Notes under the pieces: model-generated
Database searches by the model: none
What the model was told of the DNA's origin: nothing
The model's input: only the letters and a program-made list of their open reading frames with translations
Program-made: the position numbers and the translations under genes
In this document: piece by piece, positions 19,150-27,157 of the stretch
How positions within the stretch are numbered: the stretch's first letter is position 1
How the letters are laid out: each line of letters opens with the position of its first letter
Origin: Terrabacter tumescens
Lineage (GTDB): Bacteria; Actinomycetota; Actinomycetes; Actinomycetales; Dermatophilaceae
NCBI RefSeq assembly: GCF_014646815.1
Contig: NZ_BMNZ01000009.1
Coordinates: forward strand, 78,700-142,699
DNA length: 64,000 nt
Reading direction: 5' to 3'

Positions 19150-19361
19150 CAGGCACACCACCCCCGACGATCCACAACCTCGATTGTCTGGGCCTCGATG
19201 AACTCCCGCACCGCGGACTCCGGAAAGCGAACGTGCCTGCCAACCTTCACGAACCGAATCCGCCGCTCGGCCACAAGACGACGCGGGAACCGTTCGCCCG
19301 TGCCAAGCCACTCGGCGACCTCGCCCATCGTCAAGAGCCGATCACTTGACGTCGACGCCAT
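19149..19361 (-). CDS. Excisionase / MerR-type helix-turn-helix protein
   Basis: 70 residues with the small winged-helix typical of excisionases: LLTMGEVAEWLGTGERFPRR, then RRIRFVKVGRHVRFPESAVREFI. It probably bends DNA at the att site to favour excision. ATG 19361 is preceded by GGAGAGGAG. It sits between rep and int, the usual order in actinomycete integrative plasmids. Confidence 0.88.
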   Translation of the reverse strand: MASTSSDRLLTMGEVAEWLGTGERFPRRLVAERRIRFVKVGRHVRFPESAVREFIEAQTIEVVDRRGWCA

Positions 19362-19378
19362 GGCAAATCTCCTCTCCT

Positions 19379-20926
19379 TCAATGTGATTGGGTGGTGGTC
19401 TTGGACTTTGCCTGCCATTGGGAGTACTCGCGGGCACGGGCAGCCGCTGCTTTGGCGAGCTCGGTGTCGCCGTCGGTGTCCCAGCCGGTCCCGGCGTAGA
19501 TCCAGTGGCCGACCACGAGGGTCGTCTCCTCGGCCTCGGCGTTGAGGAGGTCGTCGAGGTCGCGGACGTCTAGGGTCCGGCCCTCGCGGTGCGCGGCGGC
19601 CAGGGCCCGCTCGTACCGGACCCGGCGCCGGCGCAGCTGTCCGAGCGTGGTGGAGTAGCGGCGGGACTTGGTCGAGAAGTGGCCGCGGAAGCCGAGCATG
19701 TGCCGCCACTTGAACAGCAGCCCGTACGGGAGCTCCCGCACCGGGACGTCGTCGCGGCGGGCATCCGCGTGGATCCGGTCCGCGACGGCGACGATCGTCG
19801 CGCGCAACCGCCGCGCGTGCGAACTGTCGATGTCGGTGGAGTCGGTGGCGGACTTCGTCGCGTACTTCGCCAGGTAGCCGGCGACCTGCTCCGGGCTCAG
19901 CGACCGGTCCGGGTCGTCCGTGCGGCGGGCGGCGGCGATCGGCCGGGAGTCGAGCTGGGTGCCGAACCGCAGCCGGCGGGTCACGTCTCCCTCGTGCAAC
20001 GGTGGTGCGTCGAAGGTGACTCCAGCGGCGGCCTGCTCGACGAGGCGGGCCAGGAGCGCGGCGGTCAGCCCGGCGGCCGCTGGAGCGAACCCGTCGTCGG
20101 TTTTGGGTCCGTCGAGGCGGATCAGGGCGTGGAAGTGGACGATGCCGCGCCGCTGGTACTCGGCGACCTTCGCGTACTGCACCGTCACACATTCCGCGAG
20201 CCGGGACTCGGGGACGCCGAGACGTTTGGCCAGAGCGCGGCGCAGGTCGATGGTGAACCGGCGCCATAGCTCCGGGCCCCACCACTGCCACACCAGGTGG
20301 CTCTCGTAGTCATAGCAGTCCCGGCACAGCGGTTGCCCCAGCAGTTCGTCCCCGTCGCCGTGCCGGGCGTGGCACACGGCCGGGCGGCCGTGCTCGCACG
20401 TTCTGCCGTGCCCCTTGCTGGTGAAGGGGCGACAGGTGCGGCCGCCGCGGATGCCGTGGACGAGCCCGAACGACGGCGCGGTCAGCGTCGCGAACACCAG
20501 CGGGTTCTCCCCAACCTCCTCGGGGACACCCTTGCCGCCGGTGACGCCGGCCCGGATCAGGTGGAACGTGTCGGCCGCGTACAGGCGAGAGCAGGACGGG
20601 CAGTCGGCGGCGCGGCGGTTCCCGCACCGCACGTGCAGCACCCCGAGCCGGCTCTCGGCCGAGGAGAAGCTCGAGAGCACCTCACCGGTCCGCGCATCGA
20701 CCGTGGTGGAGTGGCCGTGGAGCCGGACCGGTCTGGCGCAGTGCCCGACCCGGGAGGCGGCCTCGGACCAGGCGTCGAAGTCCCGCGACAGCAGTCGCGC
20801 GAGCACCTGCGCCTCGGTCGCGGCGTCGAGATGACCCAGGTCCAGTGGGTGGTCCGAACCGGATGGGGACGGTTCGGCGCGGAGGCCGACGGCGTCCCAG
20901 ACGCGGTCTCGTGTTGCCCGGCTCAT
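19379..20926 (-). CDS. RepSA-like rolling-circle replication initiator
   Basis: 515 residues from ATG 20926 (AGGGGGTGG upstream). It has the rolling-circle motifs: motif I VFATLTAPSFG (144-154), the metal-binding HUH motif HFHALIRLD (264-272), and a catalytic Tyr region YLAKYATKS (351-359). Cys pairs (CGNRRAADCPSC; CRDC) suggest a zinc ribbon. It should nick the element's origin after excision so that it replicates as a plasmid. The gene order rep-xis-int is like pSAM2. The origin is probably in the AT-richer gap upstream or inside the gene. Confidence 0.88.
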   Translation of the reverse strand: MSRATRDRVWDAVGLRAEPSPSGSDHPLDLGHLDAATEAQVLARLLSRDFDAWSEAASRVGHCARPVRLHGHSTTVDARTGEVLSSFSSAESRLGVLHVRCGNRRAADCPSCSRLYAADTFHLIRAGVTGGKGVPEEVGENPLVFATLTAPSFGLVHGIRGGRTCRPFTSKGHGRTCEHGRPAVCHARHGDGDELLGQPLCRDCYDYESHLVWQWWGPELWRRFTIDLRRALAKRLGVPESRLAECVTVQYAKVAEYQRRGIVHFHALIRLDGPKTDDGFAPAAAGLTAALLARLVEQAAAGVTFDAPPLHEGDVTRRLRFGTQLDSRPIAAARRTDDPDRSLSPEQVAGYLAKYATKSATDSTDIDSSHARRLRATIVAVADRIHADARRDDVPVRELPYGLLFKWRHMLGFRGHFSTKSRRYSTTLGQLRRRRVRYERALAAAHREGRTLDVRDLDDLLNAEAEETTLVVGHWIYAGTGWDTDGDTELAKAAAARAREYSQWQAKSKTTTQSH

Positions 20927-21326
20927 GACGGCCACCCCCTTCCCTATCCGGTGGGTGTGCCGTGCAGCAGATGCAACCCCGCGCTGCACGACACACCCGG
21001 TCCGAAAGGGCGGCCCCGAAACGATGAAGGAGATGCCGGCGCCGCGGGGTTGCTCACACGCCGGCCACGTCAGAGATCACGAAGACGATCACGCAGAAGA
21101 TGGCGGACCAAGACAGGTGTGTGGTGTGTGACGGCAATTCGTGTGTATGGCCTCTGGCCGGAGTGGGGAGCCGACCCCCAGGGCATTAAGCCCGCAGTTT
21201 TGTCAGTTCAGAATATTTGTGTGGGTATGTCCGCACTCCCCACCATCCACACCCCAAGCGCTCCGGGACGAAGAAACACGCCGAGTGTCCGCGGACGAAC
21301 TTTGACCCACATGGCTCCCTTCTGTG
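20927..21326. other. Non-coding gap upstream of rep; candidate promoter or origin region
   Basis: 400 bp without a convincing gene. It holds an AT-richer patch near 21,190-21,232 (CAGTTTTGTCAGTTCAGAAT and onward) bracketed by an inverted repeat, GTGGGGAG at 21,163-21,170 and CTCCCCAC at 21,236-21,243. Lower GC than the surroundings and position before a rolling-circle rep gene make it a candidate promoter or double-strand origin; no nick site can be named. Confidence 0.4.
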
Positions 21327-22513
21327 TCAAGACACGGCTGGGAGCCTCGTTCTACGCTGGGCCGTGGCGGGTCCGGGAAGTGGCTTGTCCGAAGAGCCGG
21401 TGTGGGGTTGTGAGCCGGTCGCGCTGGAGTCAGAGACGTTGCCCCGGTGCCCTCCCGGGCCCGTCACCTTGCCCGCGGTGTAGTCGCCGAGCATGGCCCA
21501 GAAGACCAGGTCAGACGGGCGCCGGTTGACGCAGCGCATCGCCTCCATCGAGCTCTTCCCGGCCGCCTTCTTCCGGTCGAAGTAGGCCCGGCCGTCGGTG
21601 GCGGTGCGCAGCTGCACGGTGGCCATGATGTGCAGTACCCGGTTGATCTGCCGGTTCCCGCCCCGAGAGAGCCGATGCCGGACATGGTCCCCGGAGGACG
21701 CGTCGATCGGCGCCGTGCCGGTCGGCCGACCAGCAGGAGGCAAAGTGGTTGCGGTCCGGGAACCGGGCCAGGCCCCCACCTCGACGAGCAGCCGCGCCGC
21801 ACCGGACGGGCCGACCCCGTGCAGGTCCAGCAGGGAGGTCCCGGTCGCCGCGACGAGCTCTTTCAGCTCCTTGTCCGCCGCCTTCTTCCGGGCATGGATC
21901 CGCTCCAGGTCGACCACCAGCACCGCGGCGACGCGTTTGCGGGTCTTGCCGACCGCATCCCGCGGCCGCACCCCGGTCAACAGGGTCTTGGCCTGCGCGG
22001 CGGAGAGGTACGTCTTCGCGCCACCGGGCAGCATTTCCAACCGGATCCGATGCAGCTGGCTGATCTTGCGGGTGTGCTCCTCCCCCATCGCGCGCCGGCG
22101 GTCGACCAGCAGCTGGAGCACTTCGAGCTGCTCATCCGACACGACCGGACTCAGCCCCGCCATCCGCGTGTCGACCAGCGCGACCGAGTGCGCGTCGGTC
22201 GCATCGGTCTTGCGGCCCTGCCCGGTCGCGAACACCCGGGCCCGCACCGACAGCTTCGCCGGCACGTCCACCACGTCGTGCCCGACAGCGATCAGCCGGT
22301 GCGCGATGTGCCGCCCGATCCCTCACAGCCCTCGATGGCCCAGACCCGCTCCGGCCACGCCGAGACGTGCTCGAGCATCGCCTGGTAGCCCTCGACGGTG
22401 GTGTCGAACCGGCCGCCGCCTACGACCGTCTCGTCGGCCGTCATCACCTCGATCGTGACGCTGCGTTTGTGCGGGTCCATCCCGATCACGACCCGCGGAA
22501 CCTGCTCCTGCAT
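21327..22513 (-). pseudogene. IS110-family transposase, frameshifted
   Basis: The N-terminal part starts at ATG 22513 (MQEQVPRVVIGMDPHKRSVT) with the DEDD/RuvC-like fold Asp in GMDPHK, and runs to WAIEGCEG near 22,320. There a one-base loss shifts the frame; the homology continues in the other frame (VDVPAKLSVRARVFATGQGR; GNRQINRVLHIMATVQL). Near 21,735-21,765 a second pair of shifts garbles the expected FPDRNHFAS...TGTAPIDAS stretch. The C-terminus ends normally (SSDKPLPGPA). IS110 enzymes recombine the element without target duplication, guided by a bridge RNA. This copy cannot make a full protein without recoding. Confidence 0.88.
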
Positions 22514-22585
22514 GTGAACCTCCCTCGCCCGAAACCGATCACTTCGATGGGCGTGGAGGGCACCGCTACTTAGAGCAGAGCAACC

Positions 22586-22755
22586 CCTTCTTGAGCCTCT
22601 CCTGCCCGGCGGTGCCCGGGCGGCGCAACCCATGAGAGAGCCACACGACAAGGCGTGGGCAGCCGCTATTGCGAGCGCCGAGCCCGGGCACCTGAACCAG
22701 AGCCTGCGCAGGCACCGGTCCTACGTCAATGAAACAAGTGACCGCTTGTCGGACG
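22586..22755 (-). repeat. Non-coding IS110 end, copy A (possible bridge-RNA region)
   Basis: About 170 bp upstream of the transposase start, nearly identical by eye to 34,971-35,138. It is rich in short stems such as GCCCGG...CCGGGC and GCCTGCGCAGGC. In IS110-group elements the bridge RNA is made from the end upstream of the transposase, so this is where one would be expected. The RNA itself is inferred. Confidence 0.6.
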
Positions 22756-22835
22756 TTCGTCACGCCGCTGGCGGGCGAGGGCAGCGCCGGGTCGGTGGGC
22801 GTCAACTTTCGCTGTCGACGCGGAGCTGGGCTCGT

Positions 22836-24107
22836 CTACTGCTTCTTCTCCAGGGTCGCGATAGTGGACTGCAGGGAGGTCAACGCCGACAGGCTGGCGG
22901 CCTTTGTGGGTGAGTTGGCCCGTAGGGCGGTGAGGGCGCCGTCGATGGCCGAGTCCATGGTGTGCCAGTCGTCCGGGGAGGCGGGCTTCATCGCGGCCTC
23001 GCCGTTGTCCCAGGCGACTTCGAGGTCCTTGATCCGTGCTGTCGCCGCCGACAGGTCGCCCGTTTTCGCCTTCGCCGTCACGTCGTCGACGATGACCGCG
23101 AAGGGGCGCAGGTCACCGATCGGCGATGACGGGTCGGCCTCCAGCGGGTTGACGTGCGCAGCCGTTCCCTTTCCGGTGGTCGCAGCCGGAGCGGCCACCG
23201 CGGGCGCCGGCGCGGGGGCCAGGGCGACGGCCGCTGCCACGACTGCGACGGCGCCTGCAGCCGCCCAGGCGTAGTCCCGGCGGGGACTGACTGCGGGCGT
23301 TTCGCCCTTGGCCCGGATCCCGTGGCGGGTCGCGTTGACCTGTTCGCGCGCCACCAGGACGACGATCACTGCGAGGAACACCAGGCTCGTCAGGCTCGCG
23401 CCCAGACCGAGGCCACCGAAGGACCGGTCCTGCGTCAGCAGGTCACCCAGCGAGGCCCCGAGCGGACGCGTCAGCACGTAGGCGATCCAGAACGCCAGCA
23501 CGCCGTTCAGGCCGAGCCGTCGGGCGGCCCAAACGGCGAGGATGATGCCACCGAAGATCAGGGCACCGTTGCGGAACCCGAGGGAGAGCGCCTCTGTGGC
23601 CAGGTCCCCACCTGCGGTGCCCAGTGCGAAGGTCGTCAGGATCGCGCCCCAGTAGTACCGCTCGCGTCGCGGCGTGTCGATAGCCGTGATGGCGAGCGTG
23701 CGTTCCTGGCGCCACCACACCGTGAACACCACGGCGAGCACGACAGTGAAGACCGCGGTGCTGACGTAGAGGCTGACGCCCAGGGTGTCGGTGAAGAAGT
23801 CGGTGATCTGGGTGCCGACGATGCTCACGAGCACGACGGTGAGCCAGTACAGCCACGGGATCAGTCGCCGGGCCCGCAGCTGGGCGACGAGCGCGATGGC
23901 CAGCAGGGTCATCATCGCGCCGTCGGTCACGGCCGTGCCGAGTCCGACTTGGACGGCCAGGTAGTCGGCGAAGGTCTCGCCGATCGTCGTGGACAAGATC
24001 TTGATCACCCAGAACGTCGCGGTGATGGCCGGCACCTTGTTGAGCCACGAGGCGCTGGACAGGCCACTCCTCCGGCGGTCGAGGACGGAGGCGACGGTGT
24101 CAGGCAT
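22836..24107 (-). CDS. COG4705/DUF347-type membrane protein with extra C-terminal domain
   Basis: 423 residues. The first 260 form repeated membrane segments with the DUF347 signature NKVPAITATFWVIKILSTTI-GET and a second copy RYYWGAILTTFALGTAGGD, as in COG4705 membrane proteins. After a ninth or tenth helix (AWAAAGAVAVVAAAVALAPA) there is an outer or inner soluble domain of about 100 residues ending ALTSLQSTIATLEKKQ, a helical region that looks like DUF-type sensors of iron or manganese permease-like proteins. The function is unknown. It is divergent from the YCII gene and shares a promoter region. Confidence 0.8.
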   Translation of the reverse strand: MPDTVASVLDRRRSGLSSASWLNKVPAITATFWVIKILSTTIGETFADYLAVQVGLGTAVTDGAMMTLLAIALVAQLRARRLIPWLYWLTVVLVSIVGTQITDFFTDTLGVSLYVSTAVFTVVLAVVFTVWWRQERTLAITAIDTPRRERYYWGAILTTFALGTAGGDLATEALSLGFRNGALIFGGIILAVWAARRLGLNGVLAFWIAYVLTRPLGASLGDLLTQDRSFGGLGLGASLTSLVFLAVIVVLVAREQVNATRHGIRAKGETPAVSPRRDYAWAAAGAVAVVAAAVALAPAPAPAVAAPAATTGKGTAAHVNPLEADPSSPIGDLRPFAVIVDDVTAKAKTGDLSAATARIKDLEVAWDNGEAAMKPASPDDWHTMDSAIDGALTALRANSPTKAASLSALTSLQSTIATLEKKQ

Positions 24108-24133
24108 AGGGATTCTCTCTGGTCGTGGCGTAC

Positions 24134-24146
24134 GTTCGGACCGAAC
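24134..24146. promoter_or_regulatory. Perfect 6-1-6 palindrome, candidate operator
   Basis: GTTCGG-A-CCGAAC lies 27 nt upstream of the DUF347 membrane protein start, in the divergent gap 24,108-24,489. No other clear signal was seen in that gap apart from a ribosome site (GAAGGAGC) before the YCII gene. Confidence 0.35.
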
Positions 24147-24489
24147 CCTTCACGGTGCTGCTGTGGCCGCACTGGGAAATCTGACAAAGCCGACCGAATA
24201 GGCTGTGCGCTTCTTCCGGGGACCTCCTCAACGGGTGAGGGCGCTCGCGAGACGGCCAACCGCCATGCGTCGAGGCGGGTTGACGGCCGGAGACGGTTTA
24301 CCAGATGGCGCTCTGGCCGTGTGTGTGTGGGGGCGTGCCGTGGGACCGGCTCGCGTCTGGCCTCGGCAGCGGGATTGCTCGTCGCAGGAACCCCTCAAGC
24401 GTGCCTTCTTGCGGCCGACTGCCGCCGATAGCCGTGTCTCGTCCCTTACCGTCGGGAACTGAGAACGTCACCTTCGAAGGAGCGCCGCG

Positions 24490-24882
24490 ATGAGGTACAT
24501 GTTGATGATGCATGTGGGGCACGACGACGGCCGGGAGGTGCTGCAATGGGCCCCCCACGACGTCACGAACATGATCGAGTTCCAGCGCGCGTTCGACCGT
24601 GAGCTGGAGGAGAACGGCGAGATGGTGTTCAACGCCGGGCTGAGCTGGCCCGACCAAGCCCGGATCGTCCGCTACGACGGCGGGCCGCCGGTCATTACCG
24701 ACGGGCCGTTTCCGGAGGGCAAGGAGTTCCTGATTGGCTTTTGGGTCGTCGAGTGCGACAGCGAGGAGCGGGCTTATGCGATCGCCGCGAAGGCCTCGTC
24801 GTCGCCTGGGCCTGGTGGCGCTCCGATGTGCGTGCCGATCGAGGTACGCCCGGTCGCGGGCCCGCCGCGGGTGGACGACTGA
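24490..24882 (+). CDS. YCII-related (DGPF domain) protein
   Basis: 130 residues with the YCII/DGPF fold: MRYMLMMHVG at the start, then ITDGPFPEGKEFLIGFWVVE and a C-terminal PIEVRPVAG. In the family the His and Asp near the active pocket suggest an isomerase- or hydrolase-like small enzyme, but no member is well known. Many lie next to ECF sigma factors; none is present here. ATG 24490 has an AAGGAGC ribosome site. Confidence 0.88.
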   Translation: MRYMLMMHVGHDDGREVLQWAPHDVTNMIEFQRAFDRELEENGEMVFNAGLSWPDQARIVRYDGGPPVITDGPFPEGKEFLIGFWVVECDSEERAYAIAAKASSSPGPGGAPMCVPIEVRPVAGPPRVDD

Positions 24883-24918
24883 CGCCCCGATGGCCGTCGC
24901 GAGCCGGTGTGTCGCGGA

Positions 24919-25653
24919 TCAACTCTGCGGAAATTCGGCATCCCGGGGAACAGTGTGCCGGTGTCGCCGGTGCCGGTCCCTGTCCCGGAGGGGTACGAGC
25001 CACGGGTGGCACAGTGTCGCGGCGACCAGGACGGACGCGGCGGCGAAGACGACGGACGCGAGGACATCCGTGAGGTAGTGCACCCCGAGGTAGAGGCGCG
25101 AGAGGGCGACGATCGCCACGACAGGAGCCCCGACGATCCAGACGACCCTCGTGGGCCGCCCGGTGAGCACGAGGACCGCGACAACGGCGAACAACGCCGC
25201 CGCCGCGAACGCCGTGTGCCCGCTGGGATAGCTGTCGGGTGCGGTCTCGCTCACCAGGGCGTGGACCGCGGCCGCCGGCGGCCGGGTCCGGTGGACCAGG
25301 ACCTTGCCCACCTCGACGGAGAGCCATCCGATGACGGTCAGGCAGCCGAACGCCACTGCCGCGAACCGGTTCCGGAACCAGAGCGTCGCGCAGGTCACGA
25401 GGAGCAGGAGCGGTGCCACGAGCGTGCCGAAGCCCACGTTGATGGCCAGGGCGACCCACGTCAGGACGGCATCGCGGTGCTGCGCGATGGACTCGTCGAG
25501 CCCGAGCTCACCGGTCCGCGCGGCCCCGACCTTCGTGACCGTGACGCCGAAGGCAAGCGCGGCCGCCAGCACGGCAATGCCGACGAGGACGCCTCCGATC
25601 CTGCGCGAAGAGCTGTCGGCCGGGCTGGCCCCCCGGATCGGCACCCGCGTCAT
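24919..25653 (-). CDS. PAP2-superfamily membrane phosphatase
   Basis: 244 residues from ATG 25653, with about five or six membrane helices and the three PAP2 motifs: KVLVHRTRP (KX6RP), SYPSGHT (PSGH) and SRLYLGVHYLTDV (SRX5HX3D). The catalytic His residues are in the second and third motifs. Members remove phosphate from lipid phosphates such as undecaprenyl pyrophosphate or phosphatidic acid on the outer face of the membrane. A basic tail (RDRDRHRRHRH) follows. The in-frame extension upstream of 25,653 does not look coding. Confidence 0.88.
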   Translation of the reverse strand: MTRVPIRGASPADSSSRRIGGVLVGIAVLAAALAFGVTVTKVGAARTGELGLDESIAQHRDAVLTWVALAINVGFGTLVAPLLLLVTCATLWFRNRFAAVAFGCLTVIGWLSVEVGKVLVHRTRPPAAAVHALVSETAPDSYPSGHTAFAAAALFAVVAVLVLTGRPTRVVWIVGAPVVAIVALSRLYLGVHYLTDVLASVVFAAASVLVAATLCHPWLVPLRDRDRHRRHRHTVPRDAEFPQS

Positions 25654-26321
25654 GCGCGGGCCTCGACGACGCTGGCTCCGTGCACCGGTGTGGCCGGCGG
25701 GCTCCCGGGCATGTCGGCCTGCGGACGCCACCGGGACGAGTCCTCGCGAGACCGGGCTGAGCGGCCCGCACCGCCCGGAGGCAGACACCTGCGGCGACTC
25801 GAGTCACGGTGTCGTCCCCATGGCGGCTCGTCGAGAGGCCGACTGGCCGCCCGTCGGCGCTTGCGGCCAGCGATCATCAGCATGCTTGTTTCCTCTCGCT
25901 AGGCGTCCTGTGTCGTCATCATGGCGCGTGCACCTTGAAAGGACGCTCAGCCGACGCTCAGCCAACGCTCAGGCAGGCAGCCCTAATACGCACCTCATCG
26001 CCTCCTTCCCCGATCCGCGGGGCGGACGCACGCGTCGCCAACCTCGTCGCTGCATGGCCGCTCGTGCTGCTGGCCCTGGCCTTCGCCTCCCCTCGTCGCG
26101 ACGGCCCTCGTCCGTGCGGCCCGCACGGACAACCCCGAGACCTCCTCCGGTTGGGGCGGAGTCACGCTGGCTCGCGAGGCAATGCGTGCTTGGGCGACCC
26201 GGCAGAGCGAATCGCGCGTCTCTTCTCCTGACCGGTTGCCGGAGCAGGGCTGAGAAGGGGGCGCGCCGCACCCGCCTAAGGCTGCGGCGAAGGACGGTTC
26301 AACGCACACCTCGGCAACGGC
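25654..26321. other. 668-bp gap without a convincing gene
   Basis: Open frames here (for example on the plus strand at 25,809-26,231) lack a ribosome site and have low-complexity Arg/Pro-rich products. The only structured signal seen is the 11-bp tandem repeat at 25,942-25,974. It may be remnant DNA left by rearrangement in the element. Confidence 0.4.
25942..25974. promoter_or_regulatory. Three tandem 11-bp repeats, candidate OmpR-type response-regulator site
   Basis: GACGCTCAGCC, GACGCTCAGCC and AACGCTCAGGC in tandem. An 11-bp direct-repeat period (one helical turn) with a CTCAG core is the usual layout of OmpR/PhoB-family binding sites. An OmpR-type regulator is encoded 350 bp away and the PAP2 gene begins 290 bp downstream on the minus strand. 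Target and binding protein are inferred. Confidence 0.45.
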
Positions 26322-27089
<768 letters not shown>

Positions 27090-27157
27090 GGCCTTGATGC
27101 TAGGGGCCGGAGGTCTCGGACGGCTGTGTTGGGTCCCTCACCGCGACGGCCCGACGG

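Larger units (their letters stand above)
21327..22755 (-). mobile_element. IS110-family insertion sequence (degenerate)
   Basis: Transposase pseudogene plus its non-coding upstream end. The ends are approximate: the left limit is the transposase stop and the right limit is where similarity to the orphan copy at 35.1 kb ends. No terminal inverted repeats were seen, as is normal for this family. Confidence 0.75.

Noticed and set aside
22566..22805. Frame reading NSGCPRLVVWLSHGLRR, also at 34,834-35,076
   Set aside because: It is repeated only because the non-coding IS110 end is repeated; no start signal and no protein-like conservation.
25809..26231. Plus-strand 140-residue frame
   Set aside because: No ribosome site, Arg/Pro-rich product, no family match I know; treated as non-coding.
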